Shown: positions 53,980 through 63,690 of the stretch, piece after piece | Numbering within the stretch: the first letter of the stretch is position 1 | How the letters are laid out: each line of letters starts with the position of its first letter | Assembly (NCBI RefSeq): GCF_009792295.1 | Contig: NZ_CP039934.1 | Location: 3,306,501-3,370,500, forward strand | Direction: 5' to 3' | DNA: 64,000 nucleotides | Source of the DNA: Myroides fluvii | GTDB taxonomy: Bacteria; Bacteroidota; Bacteroidia; Flavobacteriales; Flavobacteriaceae | The notes under the pieces: generated by a model | The model's database searches: none | Seen by the model: the letters and a program-made list of their open reading frames with translations, nothing else | Told to the model about the DNA's origin: nothing | Program-made: the position numbers and the translations under genes

Positions 53980-56871
53980 ATGTTTAATCACCACACGATC
54001 CCCTATCGAATTATCCTTGTTACTTTTTTAATTAATCTGGTGCTTTTTGCACAAGAAAAAAAGCAGATGCAGCAAATAAAAATAGACTCGCTTACAACTA
54101 TTCTGCAGAAACAAACCGCTCCTGATACCTTAACGGTAAACCATATGAATGAGTTAGCTATTCTTTTGTTAAGAGTATCTCAATTTGATCTAGCGATTAA
54201 CTATGCTCAAAAATCAAAAAAAATATCGGAAAAGCTAAATTTTAAAAGCGGTGAAGCAAGAGCTTACAACATTATCGGAATCATCAATACATTTAAAGGC
54301 AATTATACAGAAGCAATAGAAAGTCACCACGCTGGTTTGGAGATAACTGAAGAGCTCGGAGACAAAAAAGGAATTGCAAATTCATACAATTATATAGGCA
54401 TTATTTTTTTATATCAAGGAAACTATCCCCAAGCGCTGGAAAATCATTTCAAAGCTTTAAAAATATTTGAAGAAATCGAGTATAAAAAGGGAATTGTAAA
54501 TTCGCTTAACAATATCGGTATTATTTATAAAAATCAAAAAAAATATCCCGAAGCATTGAAAAACTACTTCAAAACCTTGAAAATAGTTAAAGAAATTGAT
54601 GATAAACAAGGGATTGGAATGACTTACAATAACATTGGGGTTGTTTATCACCTTCAAGGTAAATACCCCGAAGCATTAAAAAGTCACTTCGCAGCCTTGA
54701 AAATAAAAGAAGAACTAGAAAATAAACATGAAATTTCGGGTTCTTATAACAACATAGGTGTTATCTATAAAGAGCAAGGTAAGTACACTGAAGCACTGGA
54801 AAATTATTTTAAATTTTTAGAATTAGCAACAGAAATTGGTGATAAATATGGCATCGCACAAGCTCATAACAATATTGGGCTTGTTGAATTTGAATTAAAT
54901 CGACCGAATTCTGCTAAAACTAACTACGAAAAATCCTTGACCCTTGCCAGAGAAATAGGAATGAATAGCCTACTTAGAGACCTGTATTACAATTTTACAC
55001 TAGTAGACAGCACGCTGGGAAATTACAAAGATGCTTACCAAAACTACAAACACTATATCGTTTATCGCGACAGCCTGATCAACGAAGAAAAAGAAAAGAA
55101 AAGCCTAGAATTATCCATGGGCTATGAATTCGATAAAAAAGCAGCCGTTATCCAAGCCGAACTTAAAACAAAAAAATTACAGCGCAATGTAGCTTTTGCT
55201 GGATTTGGAGGGATGCTGATATTAACCACTTTAATTGTTTATTTTTTTAAGTTGAGAAATAAAAAATTGAAAGTTGAAAAGCAAAACCTAGAGTTGCAAC
55301 GCAGAGAGGTAGAAATTATAAAGGAAAATGAACAGTTTAAAACTCGATTTTTGGCTAATATTTCACATGAATTCAGAACTCCACTCACTTTAATCAACGG
55401 GCATATCGAAGTATTGAAAGAGAACGGACGTCAGGAAGATTTTTCTCGTTTTAATGAAATTGAACAAAATGGAAAAAGACTTCTTACTTTAATCAATCAG
55501 TTGCTTGATCTCTCAAAAATGGAAAGTGGCCAATACAAGTTGGAATACAAAAATGCAAATGTGCTAAACGAAGTCAATATGTTGGTACAATCTTTTCATT
55601 CTTATGCTGAACAGCAAGGTATTTCACTCCTACTTCAGCAAACCGAAAATGCAAAAAAATTAGCAGCGTCTCCATTTGGCTATTCTTCGGAAGCTTTGAC
55701 TATTATTATTGCCAATTTAGTATCCAATGCAATCAAATATACACCTTCGGGAGGAAGTATAACGGCTACTATAGATTATCTAGAAGGCAAAATGACTGTT
55801 ACCCTTGCAGATACGGGAGAAGGTATTGCCCCGGAGCATTTGCCTAAAATTTTTGAACGCTTTTATCAAGTGGACGACCCCGGACAACGTACTTATGCTG
55901 GCTCGGGCATTGGATTGGCATTGGTCAAAGAATTAGTCACACTACACGGAGGTGATATTGTTCTAGAATCTCCCATCGAGGGCGGTTGTATTTTTACCTT
56001 TTGGATCATGAGCGCGCAAATAGAAAATATCGATCGCACAGACGATGTCGAATTAAATACGGACTTCCCGATTAGGCAAGAAGCAGAAGCTACAAACAAG
56101 GAAAAGGAACTGCAAAATGCAGAGCTTCCTTTACTTCTTATTATAGAAGACCAATCGGAATTGCGTTCTTTTATCGTGCAGAATCTAGGAAACGAATATC
56201 GTTATGAACAAGCCTCAAATGGTAAGGATGGTATAAAACTAGCAAAAGAAATACTACCTGATTTGATTATTAGCGATGTTATGATGCCCAATATAGGCGG
56301 ATTTGAATTGTGTGAAACACTCAAAAACAATGTCGCTACTTCCCATATCCCGATTGTATTACTTACGGCAAAAGCCGAACAAAATGATAAACTGGTTGGT
56401 TTGGGAACTGGAGCTGACGATTATCTGACCAAACCCTTTTCCCTTCAAGAGCTCAAGCTCCGCGTGAAAAATATTTTGGCCTTTAAAGAATTGCTCCGCA
56501 AAAAGTTTAAAGGCAACACCCTCCCAACGGCCGAAGAAACGCCAGAATTAAACAGTCGAGATAGAAAATTTGTAGATGATGTGACAGCATTAGTAGAGAA
56601 AAACATTTCCAATTTACAGTTTGGAGTAAATATTCTCGCTGAGGGGGTATTCCTATCGGTCAGTCAGCTTACTCGAAAGCTTAAAACCATCACCGGAAAA
56701 ACACCTGCAGAGTTTATCCGAAATATTCGACTGGAGAAGGCAATTGAACTATTGAAAAAAGGGGAAACTGTTGCTGATGTTGCTTGGGCCGTTGGTTTCG
56801 AAGATCCCGTTTACTTTAGTAAAGTATTCAAAAAACATTTCGGTTTTTCTCCTTCTTCAATCAAAAGATAA
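53980..56871 (+). CDS. TPR hybrid two-component regulator (sensor kinase, receiver, AraC output)
   Basis: 963 aa. A signal or N-terminal TM comes first, then about seven TPR repeats (residues ~60-340; NNIGVVYxxQGxYPEAL pattern) outside the membrane. A TM helix lies near 403-425 (VAFAGFGGMLILTTLIVYFF) and a HisKA with SH463EFRTPLTL follows. The HATPase has NLVSNAIKY, DTGEGI and GSGIGLAL. The receiver has phospho-acceptor D766 in ISDVMMPN, and the C-terminal AraC HTH has VADVAWAVGFEDPVYFSKVFKKHFG. This combines sensing, phosphotransfer and transcription in one protein, a class well known in Bacteroidota. Signal and target are unknown. Confidence 0.92.
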   Translation: MFNHHTIPYRIILVTFLINLVLFAQEKKQMQQIKIDSLTTILQKQTAPDTLTVNHMNELAILLLRVSQFDLAINYAQKSKKISEKLNFKSGEARAYNIIGIINTFKGNYTEAIESHHAGLEITEELGDKKGIANSYNYIGIIFLYQGNYPQALENHFKALKIFEEIEYKKGIVNSLNNIGIIYKNQKKYPEALKNYFKTLKIVKEIDDKQGIGMTYNNIGVVYHLQGKYPEALKSHFAALKIKEELENKHEISGSYNNIGVIYKEQGKYTEALENYFKFLELATEIGDKYGIAQAHNNIGLVEFELNRPNSAKTNYEKSLTLAREIGMNSLLRDLYYNFTLVDSTLGNYKDAYQNYKHYIVYRDSLINEEKEKKSLELSMGYEFDKKAAVIQAELKTKKLQRNVAFAGFGGMLILTTLIVYFFKLRNKKLKVEKQNLELQRREVEIIKENEQFKTRFLANISHEFRTPLTLINGHIEVLKENGRQEDFSRFNEIEQNGKRLLTLINQLLDLSKMESGQYKLEYKNANVLNEVNMLVQSFHSYAEQQGISLLLQQTENAKKLAASPFGYSSEALTIIIANLVSNAIKYTPSGGSITATIDYLEGKMTVTLADTGEGIAPEHLPKIFERFYQVDDPGQRTYAGSGIGLALVKELVTLHGGDIVLESPIEGGCIFTFWIMSAQIENIDRTDDVELNTDFPIRQEAEATNKEKELQNAELPLLLIIEDQSELRSFIVQNLGNEYRYEQASNGKDGIKLAKEILPDLIISDVMMPNIGGFELCETLKNNVATSHIPIVLLTAKAEQNDKLVGLGTGADDYLTKPFSLQELKLRVKNILAFKELLRKKFKGNTLPTAEETPELNSRDRKFVDDVTALVEKNISNLQFGVNILAEGVFLSVSQLTRKLKTITGKTPAEFIRNIRLEKAIELLKKGETVADVAWAVGFEDPVYFSKVFKKHFGFSPSSIKR

Positions 56872-56905
56872 ACCCATGATATAGTTTACCTATCATATCC
56901 CTTTT

Positions 56906-56944
56906 AAGCCTGTTAAGTATTTCTACTTGACAGGTTTTTTTTTG
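56906..56944 (+). terminator. Terminator after the hybrid regulator
   Basis: AAGCCTGTTAAGTA / TACTTGACAGGTTT (with G-U pairs) and a 4-nt loop, then a T run. Confidence 0.8.
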
Positions 56945-57031
56945 AGTCTACCTCTAAACTTTATCTACTTTTAAGTTGCTTTTACTAGTGTGATCTTCAT
57001 TCATTCAGCATAAAAAGAAGCTAAAGAGGTT

Positions 57032-57613
57032 CTATTTTCGTCTTTTTATTCGGTGGAATAAAATAAACGATTTTACAGGATATTGTCGTTTGTGTGGAAT
57101 ATTATTAAAAATAAGAGCCGCAATAAACAAAATGATAACCCCAGTTAATACAGGTGAAAATACATAGGTATAGCCCAAGTTGGTTATACTACTACCCCCT
57201 GTTACAGCAATCAGCGCAGTTGCACCACCTGGTGGATGTAGGGATTTAGCCATTTGCATCCCAATAATAGATAAGGATACTGCTAAGGGAGCTGCAATCC
57301 AAATGTAGCTGCCTAGTAGTTTAAAAATGGTAACTCCAATCACAGCTGAAATAAGGTGACCAAAGAATAAATTTTTAGGTTGTGCCAACGGACTGCCAAT
57401 GGCGCCATAAATCAAAACACAACTTGCTCCAAAAGAACCAATGAGCAAGGTTAGGTCGTATTGAGAAAATGCCTCGAAATGAAGATAACAAATCATTCCT
57501 AACCCAACAAATGAGCCGATAAAAGCCCAAAAATGCTCTTTAAAATCAACGAGTGTTTCTTTATACAACAAATAACGCGTTCTGCGGTATACTTTATTTT
57601 TTTTAATTGACAT
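57032..57613 (-). CDS. HPP-family integral membrane protein
   Basis: 193 aa with four to five TM helices. The family signature HPPGGATALIAVTGG (about residues 125-140) contains the HPP motif, and SFGASCVLIYGAIGSPLAQPKN is also conserved. HPP proteins are inner-membrane proteins; plant and cyanobacterial members have been linked to nitrite transport, and others are uncharacterised. The gene is monocistronic and lies upstream of a cyanophycin locus, but no functional link is established. Confidence 0.85.
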   Translation of the reverse strand: MSIKKNKVYRRTRYLLYKETLVDFKEHFWAFIGSFVGLGMICYLHFEAFSQYDLTLLIGSFGASCVLIYGAIGSPLAQPKNLFFGHLISAVIGVTIFKLLGSYIWIAAPLAVSLSIIGMQMAKSLHPPGGATALIAVTGGSSITNLGYTYVFSPVLTGVIILFIAALIFNNIPHKRQYPVKSFILFHRIKRRK

Positions 57614-58088
57614 TTGCTCGATTGCTATAGAATGGCAAATATATTACATCTAGACTAGATAAGAGGGGGATTTTTATTTTATATCCTCCGCTGGTTTACT
57701 CGCTTTTTATCTATTGCTATAGAAGATTTGGTTGAGGCTTGCAGTATGCTAAAAAGAATTTAAATTTGCCTGTATATTTAGTAAATCTAATTTTAATCCC
57801 ATGATGGAGTACCTCTTTTTTTATTTTGGACTTTCTTTTATGATCATGCATGAAATTGATGCCGTTCGCTGCAAAGAATGGGGAAAGAAGGTTTTGCCTT
57901 TCAAACTAAAATCTTAGTACGAAAAAGATTTTAAACCTAAATATGTACGTAGTTTGTGTCTTATCTGAATCAGATGTAAATCCGATCATAAGCCGATATC
58001 ACGAACTGTTCAGAGATAAGATTGGATATTATTTTCGAATGCATAAAGCAAATGGTACTTAGTTCGATTTGAATAAATTACAATCTTG
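57614..58088. other. Intergenic region with a DUF6713-like relic
   Basis: Besides the fragment at 57801-57917, a second open stretch ends at about 58062 (SRYHELFRDKIGYYFRMHK then stop) and may be the tail of the same or another lost protein. No intact gene. Confidence 0.5.
57801..57917 (+). pseudogene. DUF6713-like fragment
   Basis: 38 codons: MMEYLFFYFGLSFMIMHEID, then AVRCKEWGKKVLPFKLKS. This matches the start of small membrane proteins of the DUF6713 type (L..THE.DA.R..EW) but stops after the first third, so it is probably a relic. The homology is from memory of the family pattern. Confidence 0.45.
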
Positions 58089-60698
58089 CTATTGATCATT
58101 TTCAAGATAGGACTGAATAAGATTTAGGGCATTGGATACCACATCGCTTAAGGCAACGATGTAATTTCCTTCTTTTGCAATAGAAATGGCATGTTTAATC
58201 GCTTCAATCTCCTTTGGAATTACTTGATAAGTGACTTGTTTATCTACGCTTGTTATCCCTATTAATAACAATTGTATTATCTCTTCTTCTGTTCTTCCGC
58301 GTAGATTAGTTTCTTGACGAATAATAATGTGATCAAACATTCGCGCAGCAATTTTACCACATTGAATGATATCTTCATCTCGTCGGTCTCCTACTCCTGC
58401 TATTATCCCAATTTTCCTAGAGGCTTCTATAAAAGTTAAATAGTCTTCAATAGCTAAGTATCCTGCAGGGTTATGAGCGAAATCAACCATGATTTTAAAC
58501 TTTTTAAATTCAAAGACATTCATTCTTCCTGGGGTTTGCGTGACGCTAGGAAGAAAAGATTGTAGGGATATTCTGATATGTGCTAGTTCAAATCCATATA
58601 CATAACTGGCTAAGGTAGCTGCCAAAACATTTTGCACCATAAATTTCGCCTTTCCTTGCATGGTAAGTGGAACATGACGCACTTTTTCAATTCGAATTTT
58701 CCAATTCTCTTTTTTAATGGTGATGTATCCATTTTCATAAACAGCAACTATTTCGCCTCTTTTCAGGCATGCCTCTATAATAGGGCTATTTTCATCTAGT
58801 GAAAAATAAGCAACTTGACAGTGTAATGTTGCTGAGATTTTCATACAATAAGGATCATCTGCATTTAAGATAGCCCAACCTTCACTTTTTACACTTTCAA
58901 CAACAACCGCTTTTACTTTTGCCAAATCACTCAAGGTATGAATATCATCTAAATCTAAGTGATCTTCTTTTATATTTGTAATAATAGCAATATCGCAACT
59001 AGTAAACCCTAATCCTGCACGTAAAATTCCTCCTCTAGCAGTCTCTAATATAGCGAGTTCTACTGTTGGATCTCGCAGTACATACTGAGCACTAATTGGC
59101 CCCGTAGTATCTCCTTTTTCCATTAATTGATGATCGATGTATATTCCATCAGATGTTGTAAAACCTACTTTTAAACCATGCCCTTTAGCAATATGCGCCA
59201 GTAAGCGAGTTGTTGTTGTTTTTCCATTTGTTCCTGTCACTGCTAGTATAGGAATCCTAGATTCTTTTCCTTGAGGATACAACATATCCAATACAGGTGC
59301 TGCTACATTCCGTGGCATTCCTTCACTAGGAGCTAAATGCATTCTAAATCCGGGCGCTGCATTTACTTCTAAGATCATACCTCCATTTTCTTTTATTGGC
59401 GTGGTAAGATTAACAGCCATTATATCAATACCACAAATATCTAATCCGATGACTCTTGCAATCCTTTCTGCTAGTAACATGTTCTCCGGGTGGATTTGAT
59501 CGGTTACATCTAGGGCTGTGCCTCCTGTACTTAAATTAGCCGTGGATTTTAAATCAACAATTACAGCATCCTCAACAATAGAATCCAATTGAAGTCCCCT
59601 TTTTGACAAAAGATTGAGCGTATCTCGATCGACTTCAATCTTAGTTAAAAGATTCTCATGCCCCTTTCCCCGCAAAGAATCTTTATTTGTTAGCTCTATG
59701 AGCTTTTCTATTGTACGAACTCCATCCCCAACAATATGAGCAGGAACCCTTTTGGATGCAGCCACAACTTTGTTGTTGATGACTAAAATCCTAAAATCAT
59801 AGCCTGTAATGAATTGCTCTACGATGACCCTTTCACTGTATTGTTGTGCATGGATCAACCCTTGACTAGCCGAATCAAAATCTAGAATATTGATAGAGAC
59901 ACCTTTCCCCTGATTTCCATCAAGAGGCTTTAGCACTAGTGGATATCCGATTTTTTTGATAAGTTGTTTGAGTTGGTTTTGGTTGATGCAAACTCCTCCC
60001 TCTGCAACAGGTATAGCGGATTGTTTGAGCATCAACTTAGTCTTTTCTTTATCGCATGCTAAACCTACAGCGATGTGACTCGTTTTGCAAGTGATGGTCG
60101 CTTGAATGCGCATTTGATTCACTCCATAGCCCAATTGAATGAGCGATTGATTGTCCAATCGTGTCCAGGGAATATTTCTAATTTCGGCTTCTTTTACAAT
60201 ACTCAAAGTAGAAGGCCCTAGTGTAAAACGTTGATACATTTCCTTCATTTTTTGGATTGTTACATCCAAGTCATAAGGAACCCCATCTACTAGGGCTTGG
60301 CCAATTTCCACTGCTGCGCTAGCAGCGAATAGACCTGCATTTTCTTCTTCATAGTCAAACACAACATGATAGGTACCTGAAACGCTAGTTTCTCTCGTTC
60401 TACCGAATCCCGTTTGCATGCCTGCTAAAGACTGAATTTCAATGGCTATATGCTCTACTACATGCCCCATCCAAGTGCCTGTACTAACTCTACTAAAAAA
60501 GCCACCTGGAGTTCCTTCAGAACAACGGTGACTGTACAGTGAAGGCAATAGCGCTTGGAGTCGATCTGAGAACCCGTCAATTACATCTGTGGGACTTTGT
60601 TCTAATTCTTCTAAATTTAATCTCATTTGAATGAGTTTAACTCTTGTTTTACTCCAAATATTAGGGCCTCTTAAAACTGATGTTTTTTCTATAATCAT
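58089..60698 (-). CDS. cphA: Cyanophycin synthetase
   Basis: 869 aa, normal CphA1 length. It polymerises aspartate and arginine into cyanophycin, a nitrogen/carbon reserve granule, using ATP. It has an N-terminal CphA domain (GGFFSRVSTGTWMGHVVEHIA), then an ATP-grasp (LKPLDGNQGKGVSI; ICGIDIMAVNL; LEVNAAPGFRMH). The C-terminal Mur-ligase-like domain begins with the P-loop GTNGKTTTTRLL (about residues 487-498) and has ETARGGILR and NIKEDHLDLDDI. All signature motifs are present. It is divergent from cyanophycinase and isoaspartyl peptidase, making a complete make-and-break module. Confidence 0.93.
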   Translation of the reverse strand: MIIEKTSVLRGPNIWSKTRVKLIQMRLNLEELEQSPTDVIDGFSDRLQALLPSLYSHRCSEGTPGGFFSRVSTGTWMGHVVEHIAIEIQSLAGMQTGFGRTRETSVSGTYHVVFDYEEENAGLFAASAAVEIGQALVDGVPYDLDVTIQKMKEMYQRFTLGPSTLSIVKEAEIRNIPWTRLDNQSLIQLGYGVNQMRIQATITCKTSHIAVGLACDKEKTKLMLKQSAIPVAEGGVCINQNQLKQLIKKIGYPLVLKPLDGNQGKGVSINILDFDSASQGLIHAQQYSERVIVEQFITGYDFRILVINNKVVAASKRVPAHIVGDGVRTIEKLIELTNKDSLRGKGHENLLTKIEVDRDTLNLLSKRGLQLDSIVEDAVIVDLKSTANLSTGGTALDVTDQIHPENMLLAERIARVIGLDICGIDIMAVNLTTPIKENGGMILEVNAAPGFRMHLAPSEGMPRNVAAPVLDMLYPQGKESRIPILAVTGTNGKTTTTRLLAHIAKGHGLKVGFTTSDGIYIDHQLMEKGDTTGPISAQYVLRDPTVELAILETARGGILRAGLGFTSCDIAIITNIKEDHLDLDDIHTLSDLAKVKAVVVESVKSEGWAILNADDPYCMKISATLHCQVAYFSLDENSPIIEACLKRGEIVAVYENGYITIKKENWKIRIEKVRHVPLTMQGKAKFMVQNVLAATLASYVYGFELAHIRISLQSFLPSVTQTPGRMNVFEFKKFKIMVDFAHNPAGYLAIEDYLTFIEASRKIGIIAGVGDRRDEDIIQCGKIAARMFDHIIIRQETNLRGRTEEEIIQLLLIGITSVDKQVTYQVIPKEIEAIKHAISIAKEGNYIVALSDVVSNALNLIQSYLENDQ

Positions 60699-60840
60699 AG
60701 TTCTTACTTTATTTTTATTAAGTTACCATTAAATAGGGACTACTGCTATTTTAATTAAAAATATTATTAATAAATTATGACAATTATTTAATGAAATAAT
60801 GATTTAATTTGATTACATTACAAAATCAATAATTTTACTC

Positions 60841-61713
60841 ATGAGTATTAAAGGAAAATTAATTATCATTGGTGGAGGAATAGATGTGGGAGATTCTATA
60901 GCGAATGAGAAAGAAATAAACAGGAGTTACTTTTGCAGTTGTGGTATTTTGAAAAATATTATAGAGGAATCGAAATACAAGGAAGAATCCCGAATTGAAA
61001 TTATAACCACCGCCTCCAAAATACCAAAAGAAGTAAGTGAGATGTATATACGTGCTTTTAAACTTCTTGGAGCTAAAAACGTAGCTCATCTGCCTATCAA
61101 TAGTAGATTAGAAGCTAATAATCCCGACAATTTACAACGGCTCACTCAAGCAAACGCTGTGCTAGTTACAGGAGGCGATCAATTGCGCTTAACTTCTGTA
61201 ATAGGAGGAACTCCCTTTCAGCAAATGTTGTTGAATAAATATAACCAGGAAGAGTTTTTATATGCAGGGACCTCTGCAGGAGCTGCCGCAGTATCATCTA
61301 GTATGATTTATCAAGGAAATAGCTCAGATGCTTTATTAAAAGGTTTGGTAGAAATAAATAGTGGGTTAGGCCTGATTGATTCTGTCATTATTGATACTCA
61401 TTTTATTCAACGAGGTAGAATCGGTCGATTGTTCCAAGTTGTTGTGGGAAATCCCATGAAAATAGGTATAGGTTTAGGCGAGGATACAGGTTTAATCATC
61501 ACGGATAACAATGATACCATGATTGCCATTGGTTCTGGTAGCATTATCCTTGTCGATGGACGACAAATTACAGATACCAATCTAACGCAAATAGAGATTG
61601 GAAGCCCCATTTCCATTAGTAATATAATTACCCATGTTATGACTCAAAATGATATCTTTTACTTTAAAAAAAATAAAATAGTTATAAAGGATTCTCAATA
61701 TAATAACGAATAA
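60841..61713 (+). CDS. cphB: Cyanophycinase (S51 family)
   Basis: 290 aa. It cleaves cyanophycin to beta-Asp-Arg dipeptides. The serine nucleophile sits in AGTS145AGAAA, and TGGDQLRL (110-117) is the conserved cyanophycinase motif. ITTASKIPKEVSEMY and DTHFIQRGRIGRL also match. No signal peptide is seen, so it acts on intracellular granules. It is divergent from cphA with a 142-bp shared promoter region, and 11 bp upstream of the isoaspartyl peptidase gene, so the two degradative genes are co-transcribed. Confidence 0.93.
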   Translation: MSIKGKLIIIGGGIDVGDSIANEKEINRSYFCSCGILKNIIEESKYKEESRIEIITTASKIPKEVSEMYIRAFKLLGAKNVAHLPINSRLEANNPDNLQRLTQANAVLVTGGDQLRLTSVIGGTPFQQMLLNKYNQEEFLYAGTSAGAAAVSSSMIYQGNSSDALLKGLVEINSGLGLIDSVIIDTHFIQRGRIGRLFQVVVGNPMKIGIGLGEDTGLIITDNNDTMIAIGSGSIILVDGRQITDTNLTQIEIGSPISISNIITHVMTQNDIFYFKKNKIVIKDSQYNNE

Positions 61714-61724
61714 AAATAAGCACC

Positions 61725-62579
61725 ATGAAATTAATTATACATGGGGGATTTTTTTCAGAATCCCATACCCATGACAAAACAAAAAGCCAAAAACAAGCAG
61801 CGCTAAAACGCATTGTTCACCAAGGTTTCCAATACTTAAAAAACCATACTTCGATTCAAACCGTTGCGTATGTTGTTCAGCTTTTAGAAGATGATCCTCT
61901 TTTTAATGCTGGGACAGGGTCTCAGATACAAGCGGATGGAAGGATTAGGATGAGTGCCGCACTAATGGATGGTAGTTCTTTAAAAATGGCAGGGGTTGTT
62001 AATATTGAACATGTAAAAAATCCAATTTTGGTAGCTGAGAAATTGATGTCTTATGAGGATAAGATACTTGGTGGAACCGGAGCTATTGAATTTGCTAGAA
62101 CACATCATTTCCCTTTTTTTGACCCACAAACTAAAGAGCGAAAAGAGGAATATGATAAGAAAAAAGACAATAAGAATCACGCTACAACAAGAACAAGCAC
62201 CGTAGGATGCGTTTGTATAGACAAGTTAGGTAAACTTGCAACGGCAACCTCTACTGGCGGTAAAGGATATGAAAGGCCAGGAAGAATCTCTGATTCTGCA
62301 ACAGTAGCAGGGAATTATGCCAATGCGCATTGTGGCGTTAGTCTAACTGGTATTGGTGAGGATATTGTAAGCCTTGCCATGGCAGCAAAAATTGCAACAC
62401 GAGTTAGTGATGGAATGACTTTGGCTCATGCTTTTGAAAAAAGCTTCCTGGAGTTGAAACAAATAGACGGATTAGCTGGAGCTATAGGAATTGATGACAA
62501 GGGAAATATACAGCATCAAGAATCACACCCCACCATGGTGTATGCTAGTTATGATGGAATTCTATTGGATATTTTCTAA
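61725..62579 (+). CDS. Isoaspartyl peptidase / plant-type asparaginase (Ntn-hydrolase)
   Basis: 284 aa. It belongs to the IaaA/EcAIII family and would split beta-Asp-Arg, the product of cyanophycinase, into Asp and Arg. The autocleavage site is TST159VGCV, with Thr159 the expected new N-terminal nucleophile. FNAGTGSQIQADG and GRISDSATVAGNYA (substrate Arg/Asp binding) follow the family. It is a bit shorter than E. coli IaaA (~320 aa), mainly in the linker before Thr159. It follows cyanophycinase by 11 bp. Confidence 0.92.
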   Translation: MKLIIHGGFFSESHTHDKTKSQKQAALKRIVHQGFQYLKNHTSIQTVAYVVQLLEDDPLFNAGTGSQIQADGRIRMSAALMDGSSLKMAGVVNIEHVKNPILVAEKLMSYEDKILGGTGAIEFARTHHFPFFDPQTKERKEEYDKKKDNKNHATTRTSTVGCVCIDKLGKLATATSTGGKGYERPGRISDSATVAGNYANAHCGVSLTGIGEDIVSLAMAAKIATRVSDGMTLAHAFEKSFLELKQIDGLAGAIGIDDKGNIQHQESHPTMVYASYDGILLDIF

Positions 62580-62675
62580 ATGAAGTTAGCAACCTCCACC
62601 CTCCTGATTAAGCCTACCTGAAGGGAGTAAAAAGAGAACGTGTAACATATCAAGCACTTGATCTATTACAGTCAT

Positions 62676-62712
62676 TAAAAAACCACCTGACGACAAATAT
62701 CAAGTGGTTTTA
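62676..62712 (+). terminator. Hairpin terminator after the cyanophycin degradation operon
   Basis: AAAACCAC(C) / (A)GTGGTTTT enclose an imperfect loop, ~100 bp beyond the isoaspartyl peptidase stop. It is moderate as a terminator because the T run is short. Confidence 0.55.
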
Positions 62713-62797
62713 GAAAGAAGCAACAAATCATTAATAAAGTTGTAAAATTCAGTAAAGAACTTATCTTGTTAGCGTTTAATCTCTTATTTCAATAACG

Positions 62798-63031
62798 TTA
62801 AAGCCTAGTACGCATTCTTTTAGTTGTTTCGCTAATTGCTTTTTCTGTACAGGCTTGTGCTTTTGTATGACTTTCTATCGCTTTCTCAGGTAATCCATCT
62901 TCATAGTGTCTAGCAGCATCTAAATGGTATTTTACAGCTGATTCTAAATGACCAGCAGCTTCGCGATGACCTTTGATTTCCTTTTCAGAATTCAGAGCTA
63001 CAGCTTTGTTTTTTTCCTCTTTTCTATCCAT
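62798..63031 (-). CDS. Small His/Ala-rich helical protein
   Basis: 77 aa, hydrophilic and entirely helical in texture: GHREAAGHLESAVKYHLDAARHYEDG then KAIESHTKAQACTEKA. It resembles a family of small Bacteroidota proteins with repeated HLEAAAKHH-like helices, often upregulated under stress; that is recalled, not tested. It has no signal peptide. It is monocistronic. Confidence 0.65.
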   Translation of the reverse strand: MDRKEEKNKAVALNSEKEIKGHREAAGHLESAVKYHLDAARHYEDGLPEKAIESHTKAQACTEKAISETTKRMRTRL

Positions 63032-63129
63032 TTTTTTATGTGTTATCTTATAGCTTTATTACTACCCTACAAAGGTTGTATTTATTGATATAGAAAGTAT
63101 TACACAATAAACATAATAGATTACATGAT

Positions 63130-63690
63130 TCACACATCTTCCCTATTTATCCTTTTTTTATCTTTGAGCTTTTTAAAAAAGGTAGGTGTTAAACCAGTGA
63201 CTTTTTTAAATTGAGCAGATAAATGGGCTACACTGCTGTAATTAAGTTTATACGAAATCTCAGATAAGTTTAACTCATCATAGATCAACAGTTCTTTTAC
63301 ACGTTCAATTTTGTGAACAATACCAAATTGCTCTATCGTAGTACCCGTTGCCTCGGAGAATATATTGGCGAGATAGGTATAATCATAATCTAGTTGCTTA
63401 CTGATGTAGTCTGATTTTTTTATTTTTAAATTTTCAATATCTCCATACACCTGTTCTATGACTACTTTTTTAATCTTTTCAATTAAAATGGCTCTTTTAC
63501 TCTCCATGAGCTCTAATCCTGTTTTAAGTAATGCGCTTTTTAGTTTTGAAAACTCCTCAGAAGTAAGTTCTTGTTTTATTTCAATTTCCCCAAGATCAAC
63601 TGAGCCATAGGCAATTCCGAGTTTTTCTAACTCCATCTTCACTATCATTTTGCAACGAAAACTTACCATATATTTTATAAAAATATTCAT
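63130..63690 (-). CDS. AraC-family helix-turn-helix regulator
   Basis: 186 aa. The N-terminal MNIFIKYMVSFRCKMIVKMEL matches the usual start of this Bacteroidota AraC subgroup (MxIxIKxMVxxRCKMIV), so the full-length start is kept. The C-terminal ~100 residues form an AraC DNA-binding domain: ISKQLDYDYTYLANIFSE, then LNLSEISYKLNYSSVAHLSAQFKKVTGLTPTFFKK. The target is unknown. Confidence 0.85.
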   Translation of the reverse strand: MNIFIKYMVSFRCKMIVKMELEKLGIAYGSVDLGEIEIKQELTSEEFSKLKSALLKTGLELMESKRAILIEKIKKVVIEQVYGDIENLKIKKSDYISKQLDYDYTYLANIFSEATGTTIEQFGIVHKIERVKELLIYDELNLSEISYKLNYSSVAHLSAQFKKVTGLTPTFFKKLKDKKRINREDV

